48,021 nt of DNA from Cytophagaceae bacterium (GCA_025454925.1 JALONM010000025.1:1-48021), one strand, 5' to 3'. Shown: positions 33,769 through 41,782, counted from the first letter of the stretch. The notes: a model not told the origin generated them from the letters alone. Numbers and translations: made by a program.

Positions 33769-34920
33769 TTATTCGAAGTCTGGATAGAGTAAATATTTTT
33801 TTCTCAATTTTTTATAAGCTTCCAATGATGGTTTCCACGAGTTTATAATTTCGGATTCCGAAGCATTGGCTTTTATTTGTGCCTGTAAGCTTGAGTTACC
33901 AGCCAGTTTGTTGAAAAACGAATTGAAGAACTTTTCTTTCTCCGGGCAGTTGCGGTACATTTCCAGTAGGTAACGCAGTTGAAAACCTTGTTCCGGGTAT
34001 CGTTTGCGTAAGTCAATGCCATAGCACTGGGTATTTTCATACATCGGTTTTTTGGCCCCGGCAAGAGACACGGGTGTAAATCGATCTTTACCATACGCCG
34101 TATTTGGCGCTCCGATTTGCTGAAAAGGCGCCTCGGTGCCTCTGCCCACGCTGATGATCGTGCCTTCAAACAAACATAAGTACGGGTAAAACTGTATCGA
34201 CAAATCATTCGGAAGATTTGGTGATGGCTTGATTGAAAGGGACCAGGCATCTTTATGCGAATACCTGGTAACAGGAATTACTTTCAAGTGACAGGTGCCT
34301 GAACTATCCAGCCATTTTTCTCCGTTAATCATGCCAGCCAATTCACCTACCGTAAGTCCGTGCACAATGGGAATGGGGTGCATACCCACAAAGGATTTGA
34401 ATTTTTTTTCCAACACAGGACCAGCCACATAATGTCCATTTGGGTTGGGTCGATCCAACACCAACATCGTTTTTTTATAGCGAGCGCAAGCTTGCATGCA
34501 GTAATGCATGGTACTGATGTAGGTGTAAAAGCGCACGCCAACATCCTGAATGTCGAATACAACTACATCCACATCTGCAAGGTCCGCAGATGAAGGTTCC
34601 TTTTTGTCCCCAAAAAGTGAAATAACCGGCAGCCCGGTTTTCGAATCTTTTTGGTTGGCAACATGCTCACCAGCATCCGCTTCGCCACGAAATCCATGCT
34701 CCGGAGCAAATACTTTTTTTACTGATATACCGAGGGCCAGCAAGGTATCGGCCAAATGGGTGGTGCCAACCACTGAGGTTTGGTTAACCACCAAGGCTAC
34801 CCGCTTGTCTTTCAGCAGGGGCAAATAGGCTTCCGTTTGAAAAGCGCCTGGCAGTGGCGTTTGGGCAAGCGAGTGGCAATACACCAGCCAGGAAAGTAAA
34901 AGAATACTCATGATGCGCAT
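33769..34920 (-). CDS. DUF1343 / NamZ-type exo-beta-N-acetylmuramidase
   Basis: 383 residues with a signal peptide (MRIMSILLLSWLVYCHSLAQ). NamZ family: FAPEHGFRGEADAGEHV, VVFDIQDVGVRFYTYISTMH, VLDRPNPNGHYVAGPVLE and PSPNLPNDLSIQFYPYLCLF with GTIISVGRGTEAPFQQIGAP are all typical. It removes non-reducing MurNAc from peptidoglycan fragments, here in the periplasm for cell-wall recycling. First gene of a minus operon with fmt. Confidence 0.9.
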   Translation of the reverse strand: MRIMSILLLSWLVYCHSLAQTPLPGAFQTEAYLPLLKDKRVALVVNQTSVVGTTHLADTLLALGISVKKVFAPEHGFRGEADAGEHVANQKDSKTGLPVISLFGDKKEPSSADLADVDVVVFDIQDVGVRFYTYISTMHYCMQACARYKKTMLVLDRPNPNGHYVAGPVLEKKFKSFVGMHPIPIVHGLTVGELAGMINGEKWLDSSGTCHLKVIPVTRYSHKDAWSLSIKPSPNLPNDLSIQFYPYLCLFEGTIISVGRGTEAPFQQIGAPNTAYGKDRFTPVSLAGAKKPMYENTQCYGIDLRKRYPEQGFQLRYLLEMYRNCPEKEKFFNSFFNKLAGNSSLQAQIKANASESEIINSWKPSLEAYKKLRKKYLLYPDFE

Positions 34921-35054
34921 GTCTTATTCTGATTTAATAACCCAAATATACAGATTGTACCGGATTCAGGACCAAATAAAACCATTTGTATGCCAGACTT
35001 TTAAATATGCGAAAGTAAGTGTAATTTTTGGGCTCAAATAAAGTTGGCAACACG

Positions 35055-36272
35055 GTGAATTTGTATTTTTTAATTTCTTCACGCTTAAACTCCGGAGATA
35101 AAAAATCATTCTCGGCCACCGTGCGCATTATCTCTACGGTTGTAATAGCTCTTGGCATGGCGGTCATTCTTGTGAGTTTCGCCGTGTTGGGTGGCTTTAA
35201 ACGCGCCATTAAAGAAAAAATATTCTCCCTGGGTGGACATATACAAGTGGTAATGGCCGATACCCGAGAATCGTATGAAGAATTGCCTTTTGCAAGTCCC
35301 ACTTTGTTCTACCTCAAAGCCGATACCCTCGCCGGCATTGCCCATGTACAATCCTTCATCAATAAAACCGGATTGTTACAAACCAAATCCGAAGTGCAAG
35401 GAGTAGTGTTGAAAGGAATCGGTTCAGATTTTTTATTCGAGAATTTGAAAAAAAATTTATTGGAAGGAAGCCTGGTTTCGTTAGCCGATACCCCATACTC
35501 CAGAAAGGTAGTGCTAAGCAGAGAAATAGCCGACAAGCTTAGCCTCCGCTTGAACGATTCCGTGTGGATGTATTTTTTGCAGAATCCTCCCAGGTATAGA
35601 AAGCTCGTGGTTTGTGGCATCTACGAAACCGGTTTGGAAGAATTTGACGATAAAGTCATTTTCGGTGATATAAGACTGCTGAGAAGTTTGCAGCAATACA
35701 ACGATAGCATCGTGGGTGGATATGATGTTTTTTTACACGATCCCGAAGCCTTGGAAGAAGGATTTATGAATGTGTTTAACGAAATGGATTATTTCCTGGC
35801 AGCCATAAAAATCACCGATAAGTTTCCGCAGGTTTTTGACTGGCTTTCCCTGGTAGACAGAAATGTTTTGATATTTTTAATTTTGATAATTTTAGTAAGT
35901 TGCTTTATCATGGTCTCAGCAGTTTTTATTATGATCGTGGAACGAACCAATATGATAGGATTGTTAAAGGCATTAGGAGCAAGAAATACTCAAATTGCAG
36001 GTATTTTTTTGTTAAATGGCATGGGTATCATCTTGAAAGGCATGCTTATTGGTAATATATTAGCTATGTTGGTTTGTGGCATACAGTACTATTTTCCGGT
36101 AATTCCTTTGGATAAGACCAATTATTACATGGAAACGGTACCCATCCATTGGAATTGGTATTACTGGCTGGCACTCAACAGTGTTACCTTAATGATGGTA
36201 GGAATGGTACTTATTTTGCCAGTAATGGCTGTATCGTATTTGAAACCGATACGTAGTATCAAATTTAATTAA
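35055..36272 (+). CDS. FtsX/LolC-type ABC transporter permease
   Basis: 405 residues from the GTG at 35055 (MNLYFLISSRL fits the family N-terminus; TTG at 35028 would add nine unusual residues). One membrane helix at about 28-50, a periplasmic domain (about 55-270) and three C-terminal helices (about 280-300, 322-350, 375-400) match MacB/LolC permeases. No ATPase gene is adjacent; as usual in this phylum the LolD partner is elsewhere. It probably extracts lipoproteins from the inner membrane. The redoxin gene follows 26 bases later. Confidence 0.82.
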   Translation: MNLYFLISSRLNSGDKKSFSATVRIISTVVIALGMAVILVSFAVLGGFKRAIKEKIFSLGGHIQVVMADTRESYEELPFASPTLFYLKADTLAGIAHVQSFINKTGLLQTKSEVQGVVLKGIGSDFLFENLKKNLLEGSLVSLADTPYSRKVVLSREIADKLSLRLNDSVWMYFLQNPPRYRKLVVCGIYETGLEEFDDKVIFGDIRLLRSLQQYNDSIVGGYDVFLHDPEALEEGFMNVFNEMDYFLAAIKITDKFPQVFDWLSLVDRNVLIFLILIILVSCFIMVSAVFIMIVERTNMIGLLKALGARNTQIAGIFLLNGMGIILKGMLIGNILAMLVCGIQYYFPVIPLDKTNYYMETVPIHWNWYYWLALNSVTLMMVGMVLILPVMAVSYLKPIRSIKFN

Positions 36273-36298
36273 CCTGTTAAAAATAAGTTTTTACAAAT

Positions 36299-37654
36299 AT
36301 GAACAAGAAGTCTTTTGTTGGTTTAGTGACAATCTTACTGTTTGCACAACAAGCTTTTGCCTATTCCATAAAAGTGAAAGTGAATGGGGTAAAAAACGAC
36401 ACGTGTTTTTTAGGACACTATTTCGGGCAAAAGCAATATACCCCAGTAGATACAGCCGTGGCCGATGCCTTGGGGAATTTTCAGTTTGCTAAGAAAAAAG
36501 ATCTCAAGCAAGGAGTTTACCTGGTAATTATTCCCAATACCTACTTCGAACTTATCATTTCTGCCGAGCAGGATATTAAAATTGAAACGGATACTGCCAA
36601 TTTGATTTCCTTCATGAAAACAAAAGGATCGGTTGAAAACGACCAGTTTTATGCCTTTCAGAAATTCATGATGGAAGCTTCCAAAGAGGCCAAAGACTTT
36701 AAAGATCCGGAAGCAATAAAGGCATTTCAGAAAAAAGTAGAGCAATACAAAAGCACTATGTTTGCAACGTATCCCAGCTCTTTTACCTCCAAAATCTTAA
36801 GAGCTGCCGATGAACCCAAAATGCCTGATTTCAAGCGCGAAGATTCCTTGCAATCGTTTTATTATTACCGCTCACATTTTTTCGACAACTATGATTTTAC
36901 GGATGAACGTATGTTGCGCACCCCCATATTCATACCCCGCATCGAACGCTTTATGAACGACCTTACCGCGCAGGCGCCTGATTCCATTATTCGATCCCTA
37001 AAAATGCTCTTTGATAAGGCCGAAGCTGGCAACAAGGAAATTTTTAAATACTGCGTTTCCACCTATGCCAACAAGTATGAAACCTCCAACATTATGTGCA
37101 TGGATAAAGTATTTGTATGGGTAGGAAAGAACTACTATATGAAAGGAAAATGCTTTTGGGCCGATACTGCCGTGGTAAGAAAAATTACCGAACGCGTAAC
37201 CATTCTCGAACCGCTTACATGCGATAAAGTGATACCCAATACTTTTAACGCCGACACGGCAGGCACCTATCTTCCTTTGCATGGAGTTACCGGAAAGTAC
37301 ATTGTTGCTATTTTCTGGGATGCCGATTGCGGACATTGTCAGAAAGAAGTACCCAAATTGTTCGAAATCTATAAAACCAAACTAAAAGCCAGAGGTGTTA
37401 AAATTTATGCCGTTACCATCGAACGCGACGATAAAAGTTGGTTGAAGTTTTTGAAAGAGAAAAAACTTTTCACCGATGGTTGGTACAACGTACGCGACAA
37501 ATACAACCATACCGATTTTCATAAAACCTTTGATGTGTATTCAACTCCTGTTATCTATCTGGTAGACGATAAAAAACGAATCATCGCCAAACGATTAGGT
37601 GTAGAGCAAATAGAAGACTTCTTGAATAATTACGAAAAGATTAAAAAGAAATAA
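36299..37654 (+). CDS. TlpA-like thiol-disulfide oxidoreductase with DUF4369/DUF5106-type N-terminus
   Basis: 451 residues with a signal peptide ending in FAYS. An N-terminal beta domain like DUF4369 (about 20-115; GYFGQ-type strands and GVYLVIIPNTYFELIISAEQ), a helical DUF5106-like middle (about 120-300), and a C-terminal thioredoxin fold (about 310-451) with CGHC in FWDADCGHCQKEVPKLFEIY and cis-Pro in VYSTPVIYLVD. Periplasmic, probably reducing disulfides. Ends at a very strong hairpin. Confidence 0.88.
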   Translation: MNKKSFVGLVTILLFAQQAFAYSIKVKVNGVKNDTCFLGHYFGQKQYTPVDTAVADALGNFQFAKKKDLKQGVYLVIIPNTYFELIISAEQDIKIETDTANLISFMKTKGSVENDQFYAFQKFMMEASKEAKDFKDPEAIKAFQKKVEQYKSTMFATYPSSFTSKILRAADEPKMPDFKREDSLQSFYYYRSHFFDNYDFTDERMLRTPIFIPRIERFMNDLTAQAPDSIIRSLKMLFDKAEAGNKEIFKYCVSTYANKYETSNIMCMDKVFVWVGKNYYMKGKCFWADTAVVRKITERVTILEPLTCDKVIPNTFNADTAGTYLPLHGVTGKYIVAIFWDADCGHCQKEVPKLFEIYKTKLKARGVKIYAVTIERDDKSWLKFLKEKKLFTDGWYNVRDKYNHTDFHKTFDVYSTPVIYLVDDKKRIIAKRLGVEQIEDFLNNYEKIKKK

Positions 37655-37673
37655 TGGCTTGTAAGCCTACCGG

Positions 37674-37720
37674 TAAAAATAAAAGCCTTGTCCTGTAGAG
37701 TGACAAGGCTTTTATTTTTA
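37674..37720 (+). terminator. Long-stem terminator of the redoxin gene
   Basis: A 19 bp perfect stem (37674-37692 with 37702-37720) built on AAAAGCCTTGTC/GACAAGGCTTTT and extended by A/T pairs, with a 9-base loop. Symmetric A and T flanks let it work on both strands. Confidence 0.9.
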
Positions 37721-37804
37721 CTGATCTACTGTATCTACAATACCACAAACCTTTTCCTATAGAAGCGAATCAAAGTAAAGGGCTGAGTGGTGTAGATTTA
37801 ATTT

Positions 37805-37910
37805 TTGGGCGTGCCCCGGGCGGCCTAAAGGCCGCTCCGGGTCGGGCTATACGCTTAAGCGCCTTCGGCGCACGCTGCTATCCCTCACGCAGACTGGTGC
37901 TACGCACCAT
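37805..37910. repeat. GC-rich REP-like hairpin element
   Basis: A GC-rich block in an AT-rich gap. It opens TTTGGGCGTGCCCCGG and holds three hairpins: GCGGCC-TAAA-GGCCGC (37820-37835, extended by CCCGG/CCGGG), GCGCC-TTC-GGCGC (37859-37871), and TGGTGC-TAC-GCACCA (37895-37909). The linker contains CGGGTCGGGCTATACGC and TATCCCTCACGC. A second copy starts at the right edge of the window. It looks like a dispersed intergenic repeat family of the host genome, known in many members of this phylum as hard-to-classify repeats. Confidence 0.65.
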
Positions 37911-37920
37911 TTATAAATCG

Positions 37921-38022
37921 ATTCAATCATTCATTCATTCATTCATTCATTCACTCATTCATTCATTCACTCACTCACTCACTCACTCACTCACTCACTC
38001 ACTCAATCAATCAATCAATCAA
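37921..38022. repeat. Tetranucleotide tract (ATTC/ACTC/AATC)
   Basis: About 26 units of period 4 without indels: mainly ATTC, then ACTC, then AATC blocks. It ends at the TCA that is the stop codon of the minus-strand CpxP-like gene, so the stop lies within the repeated pattern. The block order of variants suggests slippage with successive base changes. Confidence 0.9.
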
Positions 38023-38463
38023 TCACTCCTCATTCACCTTTTTGAGTATCACTTTAATAAATTCTTTTTCTGACTGATACAGTTCATGTACCTGTCTGGG
38101 ATTAAGAATCAGTAAAAAACGCTGCAAATATTCTTTTTCAAGCAAAGATTCTTTTTCCCTCCATTGAGCTATCTGAATTAAATTCGATTTAAGTTTCTCA
38201 TTGCTGATGCTGAGCGAAGCGTTTTCTGAATTATATACACGAATTTGTTTTCTGATTTCTGTTTTTTTAGACCAATATTCATTATACACAGGCCAGAATT
38301 TTTGTGCTTCCGCGGGGTTCAAGTGCAAGCGTTCGCTTATAAAAGCAACGCGGGCACTGTGAATTTGGTCTTGTTTGTCTTGCGCATATACTCCTATCCA
38401 CAAGCTGGGCATCAGCAAGCAAAAAAACAGTGTACCTACTATTTTATTCCAGTTCCAGTTCAT
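38023..38463 (-). CDS. Exported CpxP/Spy-like helical protein
   Basis: 146 residues with a signal peptide (GTLFFCLLMPSLWIGVYAQ). The mature part is helical and charged, with LHLNPAEAQKFWPVYNEYW near the N-terminus and LNPRQVHELYQSEKEF near the C-terminus, an arrangement similar to LTxxQ/Spy-type periplasmic chaperones and stress sensors. Third gene of a sigma/anti-sigma operon, overlapping the anti-sigma gene by 20 bases, which suggests it signals envelope stress to that pair. The stop codon is inside a tetranucleotide tract. Confidence 0.7.
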   Translation of the reverse strand: MNWNWNKIVGTLFFCLLMPSLWIGVYAQDKQDQIHSARVAFISERLHLNPAEAQKFWPVYNEYWSKKTEIRKQIRVYNSENASLSISNEKLKSNLIQIAQWREKESLLEKEYLQRFLLILNPRQVHELYQSEKEFIKVILKKVNEE

Positions 38464-39049
38464 CTAGATTTTCTAATTCTAATTCATCTTTCCACAACTC
38501 TTTTTCAGCCTCCAACGGCTTCGCATCTCCAAACCCAGGCAGTGAAATTTCTTTTTCCTCCGCTAAATCGTAAATGACATGTTGCTCTGGTGAGCCATGC
38601 TGCTCCAGGTAACGGATCAATTCTTCACGATCCAATGAAGCCAAAATTTCCTGGCTGGATGGAGCGGCATCGGGTTTCTCTACCATGAGTCCTTGCAGCA
38701 GCGTAACCACCAGTGCCAAGGCCGCGGCCATTCCTAGCCAGGCCCATTCCTGTCGGGGTGAAATTTCAGGTACAACCTTCGATTTAGAAGCCAGAAGGCA
38801 CACGTTCAATTGAGTGAAATAGTCCTCCTCCACCGTAAATGGCAAAGACTTGGGGAGCGCTTCTGTTCGCTTGAGTATTGAATCCGGAAGCACTTCAAAA
38901 TACTTTTCAGGAAGTTGAAACGGAAGACTTGAAAAATGATGCGTACGCAAGGATATACGCTTCGCCAGCTCCGGAAAATAATTAGCCGGCACTTGCCAGG
39001 GTTTTTCTGGCGGCATGGGAAGTTGATATCGTTTTTCCTTATGCTTCAT
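38444..39049 (-). CDS. Probable membrane anti-sigma factor
   Basis: 201 residues with one membrane helix near 105-122 (WLGMAAALALVVTLLQGL). The N-terminal cytoplasmic part is proline-rich with repeats PEKPWQVPANYFPEL and LPEKYFEVLPDSILK; the C-terminal part is very acidic (ENLDELELE). No zinc motif. Position directly after an ECF sigma gene (32 bases) and before a CpxP-like protein is the typical place of an anti-sigma factor. The assignment rests on context and topology. Confidence 0.6.
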   Translation of the reverse strand: MKHKEKRYQLPMPPEKPWQVPANYFPELAKRISLRTHHFSSLPFQLPEKYFEVLPDSILKRTEALPKSLPFTVEEDYFTQLNVCLLASKSKVVPEISPRQEWAWLGMAAALALVVTLLQGLMVEKPDAAPSSQEILASLDREELIRYLEQHGSPEQHVIYDLAEEKEISLPGFGDAKPLEAEKELWKDELELENLDELELE

Positions 39050-39081
39050 CTGTTTCTTGGACTATCCTTCTGCAATAAAGT

Positions 39082-39633
39082 TTAATGCTTTTCCATGTAA
39101 TCTTCGATTTTTTTCACTGCCAGGTGGTAAGTAGCTTTCAAAGCACCCACCGAGGTTCCCAGAATCTCCGAAATTTCTTCGTATTTCATATCATCAAAAT
39201 ACTTCATGTGAAATACCAAACGCTGCTTTTCTGGTAGTTTTAATATTGCTTTTTGTAATTTCAATTGAATTTCGTCCCCGGAAATAAAATGTCCGGATTC
39301 CAGTTTGTGCTCCAGCTCTTGTTCCACATTGTGTATAGGGAGAAAAAATCGCGTTCGTTTCTTTTTTAAGAACGTCAGGCATTCATTCGTGGCAATGCGG
39401 TATATCCAGGTAAATAGCCTGGAATCTTCCCTGAAGTCTTCCAGATGATGCCAGATTTTTAAAAAAATCTCTTGTGTTAAATCGTCCGCATCGTCGTGGT
39501 CAATCACCATTTTGCGGGCATGCCAATATACCCGTTTCTGATATTTCAATACCAGTTGGTGAAACGCCACAGAACGGTTTTCCGGCTGCCTAAACAGTCG
39601 CAATAATTCGCTATCTTCCGGATGGTGCTCCAA
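39082..39633 (-). CDS. ECF RNA polymerase sigma factor
   Basis: 183 residues. Region 2 (about 25-90) has DADDLTQEIFLKIWHHLEDF and FTWIYRIATNECLTFLKKKR; region 4 (about 125-180) has LPEKQRLVFHMKYFDDMKYE and ISEILGTSVGALKATYHLAV. It directs RNA polymerase to stress promoters. First gene of a three-gene minus operon with an anti-sigma-like protein and a CpxP-like protein, so an envelope-stress role is likely. Confidence 0.93.
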   Translation of the reverse strand: MEHHPEDSELLRLFRQPENRSVAFHQLVLKYQKRVYWHARKMVIDHDDADDLTQEIFLKIWHHLEDFREDSRLFTWIYRIATNECLTFLKKKRTRFFLPIHNVEQELEHKLESGHFISGDEIQLKLQKAILKLPEKQRLVFHMKYFDDMKYEEISEILGTSVGALKATYHLAVKKIEDYMEKH

Positions 39634-39676
39634 ATACCAAGATTTCTAAAGGTCAGTTACAATTGCCTGATGACTA

Positions 39677-39880
39677 TCAAAAAATAATACGCATATAGGC
39701 TTTTGTAATGGTAATTTTTTTCTATTGGACGGTTCTGCTTTAAAAAGGTTTAATCGGCTTTTTACAATAAACCTAGGTGCTTACGATATCCATGGCTGGG
39801 AACCTAGTGCTACGGGTGTTTCTCAATCTAAAGGTAAATATAAGGTGCAATTAGGTGAAAAAAGCATGATTATTTCATAA
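39677..39880 (+). pseudogene. Possible remnant of the C-terminus of an unknown protein
   Basis: An open frame of 67 codons without an ATG at its beginning, ending in TAA at 39878-39880. Its last 45 codons read like a genuine beta-rich C-terminus (FTINLGAYDIHGWEPSATG; KGKYKVQLGEKSMIIS). There is no matching upstream part. It lies in a gap between the sigma operon and a lipoprotein gene. It may be the trace of a deleted gene. Family not recognised. Confidence 0.3.
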
Positions 39881-40002
39881 AGAGACGAGGGTTTATAATT
39901 TTATTTATGTAAGAAAAAATATTATTTTTTTTATTTTATTTTCAACCTCTCGAAACGAAAATCGTATAGATGATTAGGATTTGAATACCCATAAAAATAA
40001 AA

Positions 40003-40020
40003 AAAGGGCCGAAGCCCTTT
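40003..40020 (-). terminator. Intrinsic terminator of the small lipoprotein gene
   Basis: 7 bp stem AAAGGGC/GCCCTTT with a four-base loop, followed on the minus strand by seven T. It lies 23 bases past the stop of the 40-residue lipoprotein gene, which supports that gene being expressed. Confidence 0.85.
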
Positions 40021-40042
40021 CAGTGCGCATGTCTTCAAAACA

Positions 40043-40165
40043 CTAAACGCGAACGTTTTGTGTTTTGTTAGTGTCTTTCTTCATGTACGTAGGGCAAGTA
40101 TGCTGAGCCATACAAGACGCCAGAAACATGGCCGCGGCAGTTAAAATGTACGCAAGTGCTTTCAT
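40043..40165 (-). CDS. 40-residue lipoprotein
   Basis: ATG at 40165 to TAG at 40043. MKALAYILTAAAMFLASC is a classical lipoprotein signal with lipobox LASC, and the mature peptide is 23 residues with a second cysteine (HTCPTYMKKD) and a basic tail. It has its own -7 box 31 bases upstream and a terminator right behind, so a dedicated transcript is likely. Very small lipoproteins with a CPTY-type motif appear in this phylum, but I know of no function. A longer overlapping frame in the same place looks spurious. Confidence 0.7.
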   Translation of the reverse strand: MKALAYILTAAAMFLASCMAQHTCPTYMKKDTNKTQNVRV

Positions 40166-40195
40166 GTTGATTTTGTTTATCCTCTGTTTTCCTTA

Positions 40196-40203
40196 CAAAT
40201 TTA
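40196..40203 (-). promoter_or_regulatory. -7 promoter box of the small lipoprotein gene
   Basis: Minus strand TAAATTTG, a perfect TAnnTTTG match, about 30 bases before the ATG. No good TTTG at -33 spacing. Confidence 0.5.
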
Positions 40204-40288
40204 GTGCTAAAGATAATAAAAATCCTACATATTTTACAAAATTTGTTCTGCATCTTTTTTATTATTTTCGCATTCTAGACTTTTTAGA

Positions 40289-40885
40289 ATGACCATCGAC
40301 TTTGAAAAACAGGGGGGACTTATTCCTGCTATTATTCAGGACCTCCAAACCAACAAAATTCTGATGTTGGGGTACATGAATCAGGAGGCTTTGACCAAGA
40401 CACAGGAAGAAAAAAAAGTAACATTTTTCAGCCGCTCCAAAAACAGACTCTGGACCAAAGGGGAAACCACCGGACATTTTCTTATTCCTCACGAAATTCT
40501 TCTGGATTGCGATCAGGATACACTTTTGATTAAAGTAAGCCCTATTGGGCCCACTTGCCATACCGGAACCGATACCTGCTGGTCGGAAGTAAACGAAGGT
40601 CGGTTTGGTTTTATTGAGCGTCTTCGCAAAGTGATCAAACAACGCAAACAGCAACCCGACGAAAAATCCTATACCTCCAGTTTGTTTGCTAAAGGAATAA
40701 ATAAAATTGCTCAAAAAGTAGGAGAGGAAGCCGTTGAATTGGTGATCGAAGCCAAAGATTCCAATAAGGAATTATTTTTGGGCGAAGCTGCCGATTTATT
40801 TTTTCATTACCTGGTGCTTCTCGAAGAAAAAAATATTCATGTCGACGAAGTAATCAACGTGTTGGAAAGCCGGCATAAAGCCTGA
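40289..40885 (+). CDS. hisI: Bifunctional phosphoribosyl-AMP cyclohydrolase / phosphoribosyl-ATP pyrophosphatase
   Basis: 198 residues, HisIE fusion. The N-terminal half (1-110) is the cyclohydrolase: MLGYMNQEAL, FFSRSKNRLWTKGETTGH, the metal site LLDCDQDTLL and GPTCHTGTDTCW. The C-terminal half (about 115-198) is the pyrophosphatase: INKIAQKVGEEAVELVIEAK and GEAADLFFHYLVLL. It catalyses steps 2 and 3 of histidine synthesis. No other his gene is in view; in his operons it normally follows hisF, so it is separated here. The stop overlaps the nucleotidyltransferase start (TGATG). Confidence 0.95.
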   Translation: MTIDFEKQGGLIPAIIQDLQTNKILMLGYMNQEALTKTQEEKKVTFFSRSKNRLWTKGETTGHFLIPHEILLDCDQDTLLIKVSPIGPTCHTGTDTCWSEVNEGRFGFIERLRKVIKQRKQQPDEKSYTSSLFAKGINKIAQKVGEEAVELVIEAKDSNKELFLGEAADLFFHYLVLLEEKNIHVDEVINVLESRHKA

Positions 40886-41709
40886 TGCAATTTCCCAGTA
40901 CCATACCCGCTTCGCATCAATACATAGTGCAGCAGGTGCTGCACTATTTTCAATCTCATTTCAGTCCATTAGGTATGTATGCCAATGGTTCCATAGCTAC
41001 TAATACCATGGATCGCTGGAGTGATTTGGACCTTACTCTGGTTTTTGAAAAGGAGGAAGCATTGTTGGCATGCTGGAATCAACGCGATAGCTGGGAACTC
41101 CCCATTTTGCATAGCTACGAAGCTGATCATCGGAAACCATTTTTCAAAGTGATGATCATGGAAGGATTTATAAAAACCGATGTTTATATAACACTTCCTG
41201 ATAGAATATTTCCATTTGAAAAGCCTCCGTTTGTGCGATTGTACGACCCTACCAAGGCCCTGGAGAAAGTACTCGATTACTCCTGGTCCTATCAGGCTCC
41301 TTCGCAGGAGTTGATCAACCAAATCGCCATGGAGGAACGTAAATTCTGGGGATGGATGATTTTCGATTACCATCACTTTCACCGAAACGATTTCTATTTG
41401 CTGGCCGACGACTTTTACACGTTTCGTAAGATGTTGCAGGCATGGCTGGGCGTTTGGGCCGAGGGTAAAGTACTTACCGGTAGGGAGTTTCACGATCATC
41501 CTTCCTTACAGGAATGGAAAATGCGATTTTCTCGTGAACTATACCCCTCCGTATCCGCGGCCAGTCTGCGAAATAGCCATATGGCTGCCATGGAGGCTGC
41601 TCTGGAAATCAAAGAGCTCCTGCAATCCAATTACCCATTGATTCCATGGGCCACTACCTCTTCCTTTCAGCAAGCCACACAAGCGCTATGGAAAGGTCTA
41701 AGCTGTTGA
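40885..41709 (+). CDS. Nucleotidyltransferase-fold protein (aminoglycoside adenylyltransferase-like)
   Basis: 274 residues. The N-terminal nucleotidyltransferase signature GSIATNTMDRWSDLDLTLVF gives the GS and DxD metal residues, with a third Asp in FIKTDVYITLP. A helical C-terminal domain (about 140-270) with YLLADDFYTFRKMLQAWLGV resembles the substrate-binding part of aminoglycoside-modifying enzymes. This does not prove resistance: many such proteins act on other molecules. Coupled to hisIE by a one-base overlap. Confidence 0.72.
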   Translation: MQFPSTIPASHQYIVQQVLHYFQSHFSPLGMYANGSIATNTMDRWSDLDLTLVFEKEEALLACWNQRDSWELPILHSYEADHRKPFFKVMIMEGFIKTDVYITLPDRIFPFEKPPFVRLYDPTKALEKVLDYSWSYQAPSQELINQIAMEERKFWGWMIFDYHHFHRNDFYLLADDFYTFRKMLQAWLGVWAEGKVLTGREFHDHPSLQEWKMRFSRELYPSVSAASLRNSHMAAMEAALEIKELLQSNYPLIPWATTSSFQQATQALWKGLSC

Positions 41710-41774
41710 ATGGGAATGCGTTGTCTTGGAAGTAATTTAGTCCCCATTCATTAGAAAAATCAAAATTAAGGTTG

Positions 41775-41782
41775 TACTTTTG
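41775..41782 (+). promoter_or_regulatory. -7 promoter box of rpsA
   Basis: TACTTTTG, a perfect TAnnTTTG match, 114 bases before the rpsA ATG, leaving a leader of about 105 bases. The leader is long enough for regulation by S1 itself. Confidence 0.5.

Noticed and set aside
37921-38022. CRISPR-like appearance of the tetranucleotide tract
   Set aside because: Period is 4 bases with no spacers, and there is no cas gene in the window.
38390-38410. Isolated DnaA-box-like CTATCCACA in the CpxP-like gene
   Set aside because: Single near-match inside a coding region, expected by chance.
40068-40253. 61-codon minus-strand frame MQNKFCKICRIFI...
   Set aside because: It overlaps the better-supported 40-residue lipoprotein gene in another frame and includes its promoter.
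40885-41709. Antibiotic resistance gene call for the nucleotidyltransferase
   Set aside because: Only the general fold and DxD motif are visible; substrate cannot be read from the sequence, and the context is metabolic.
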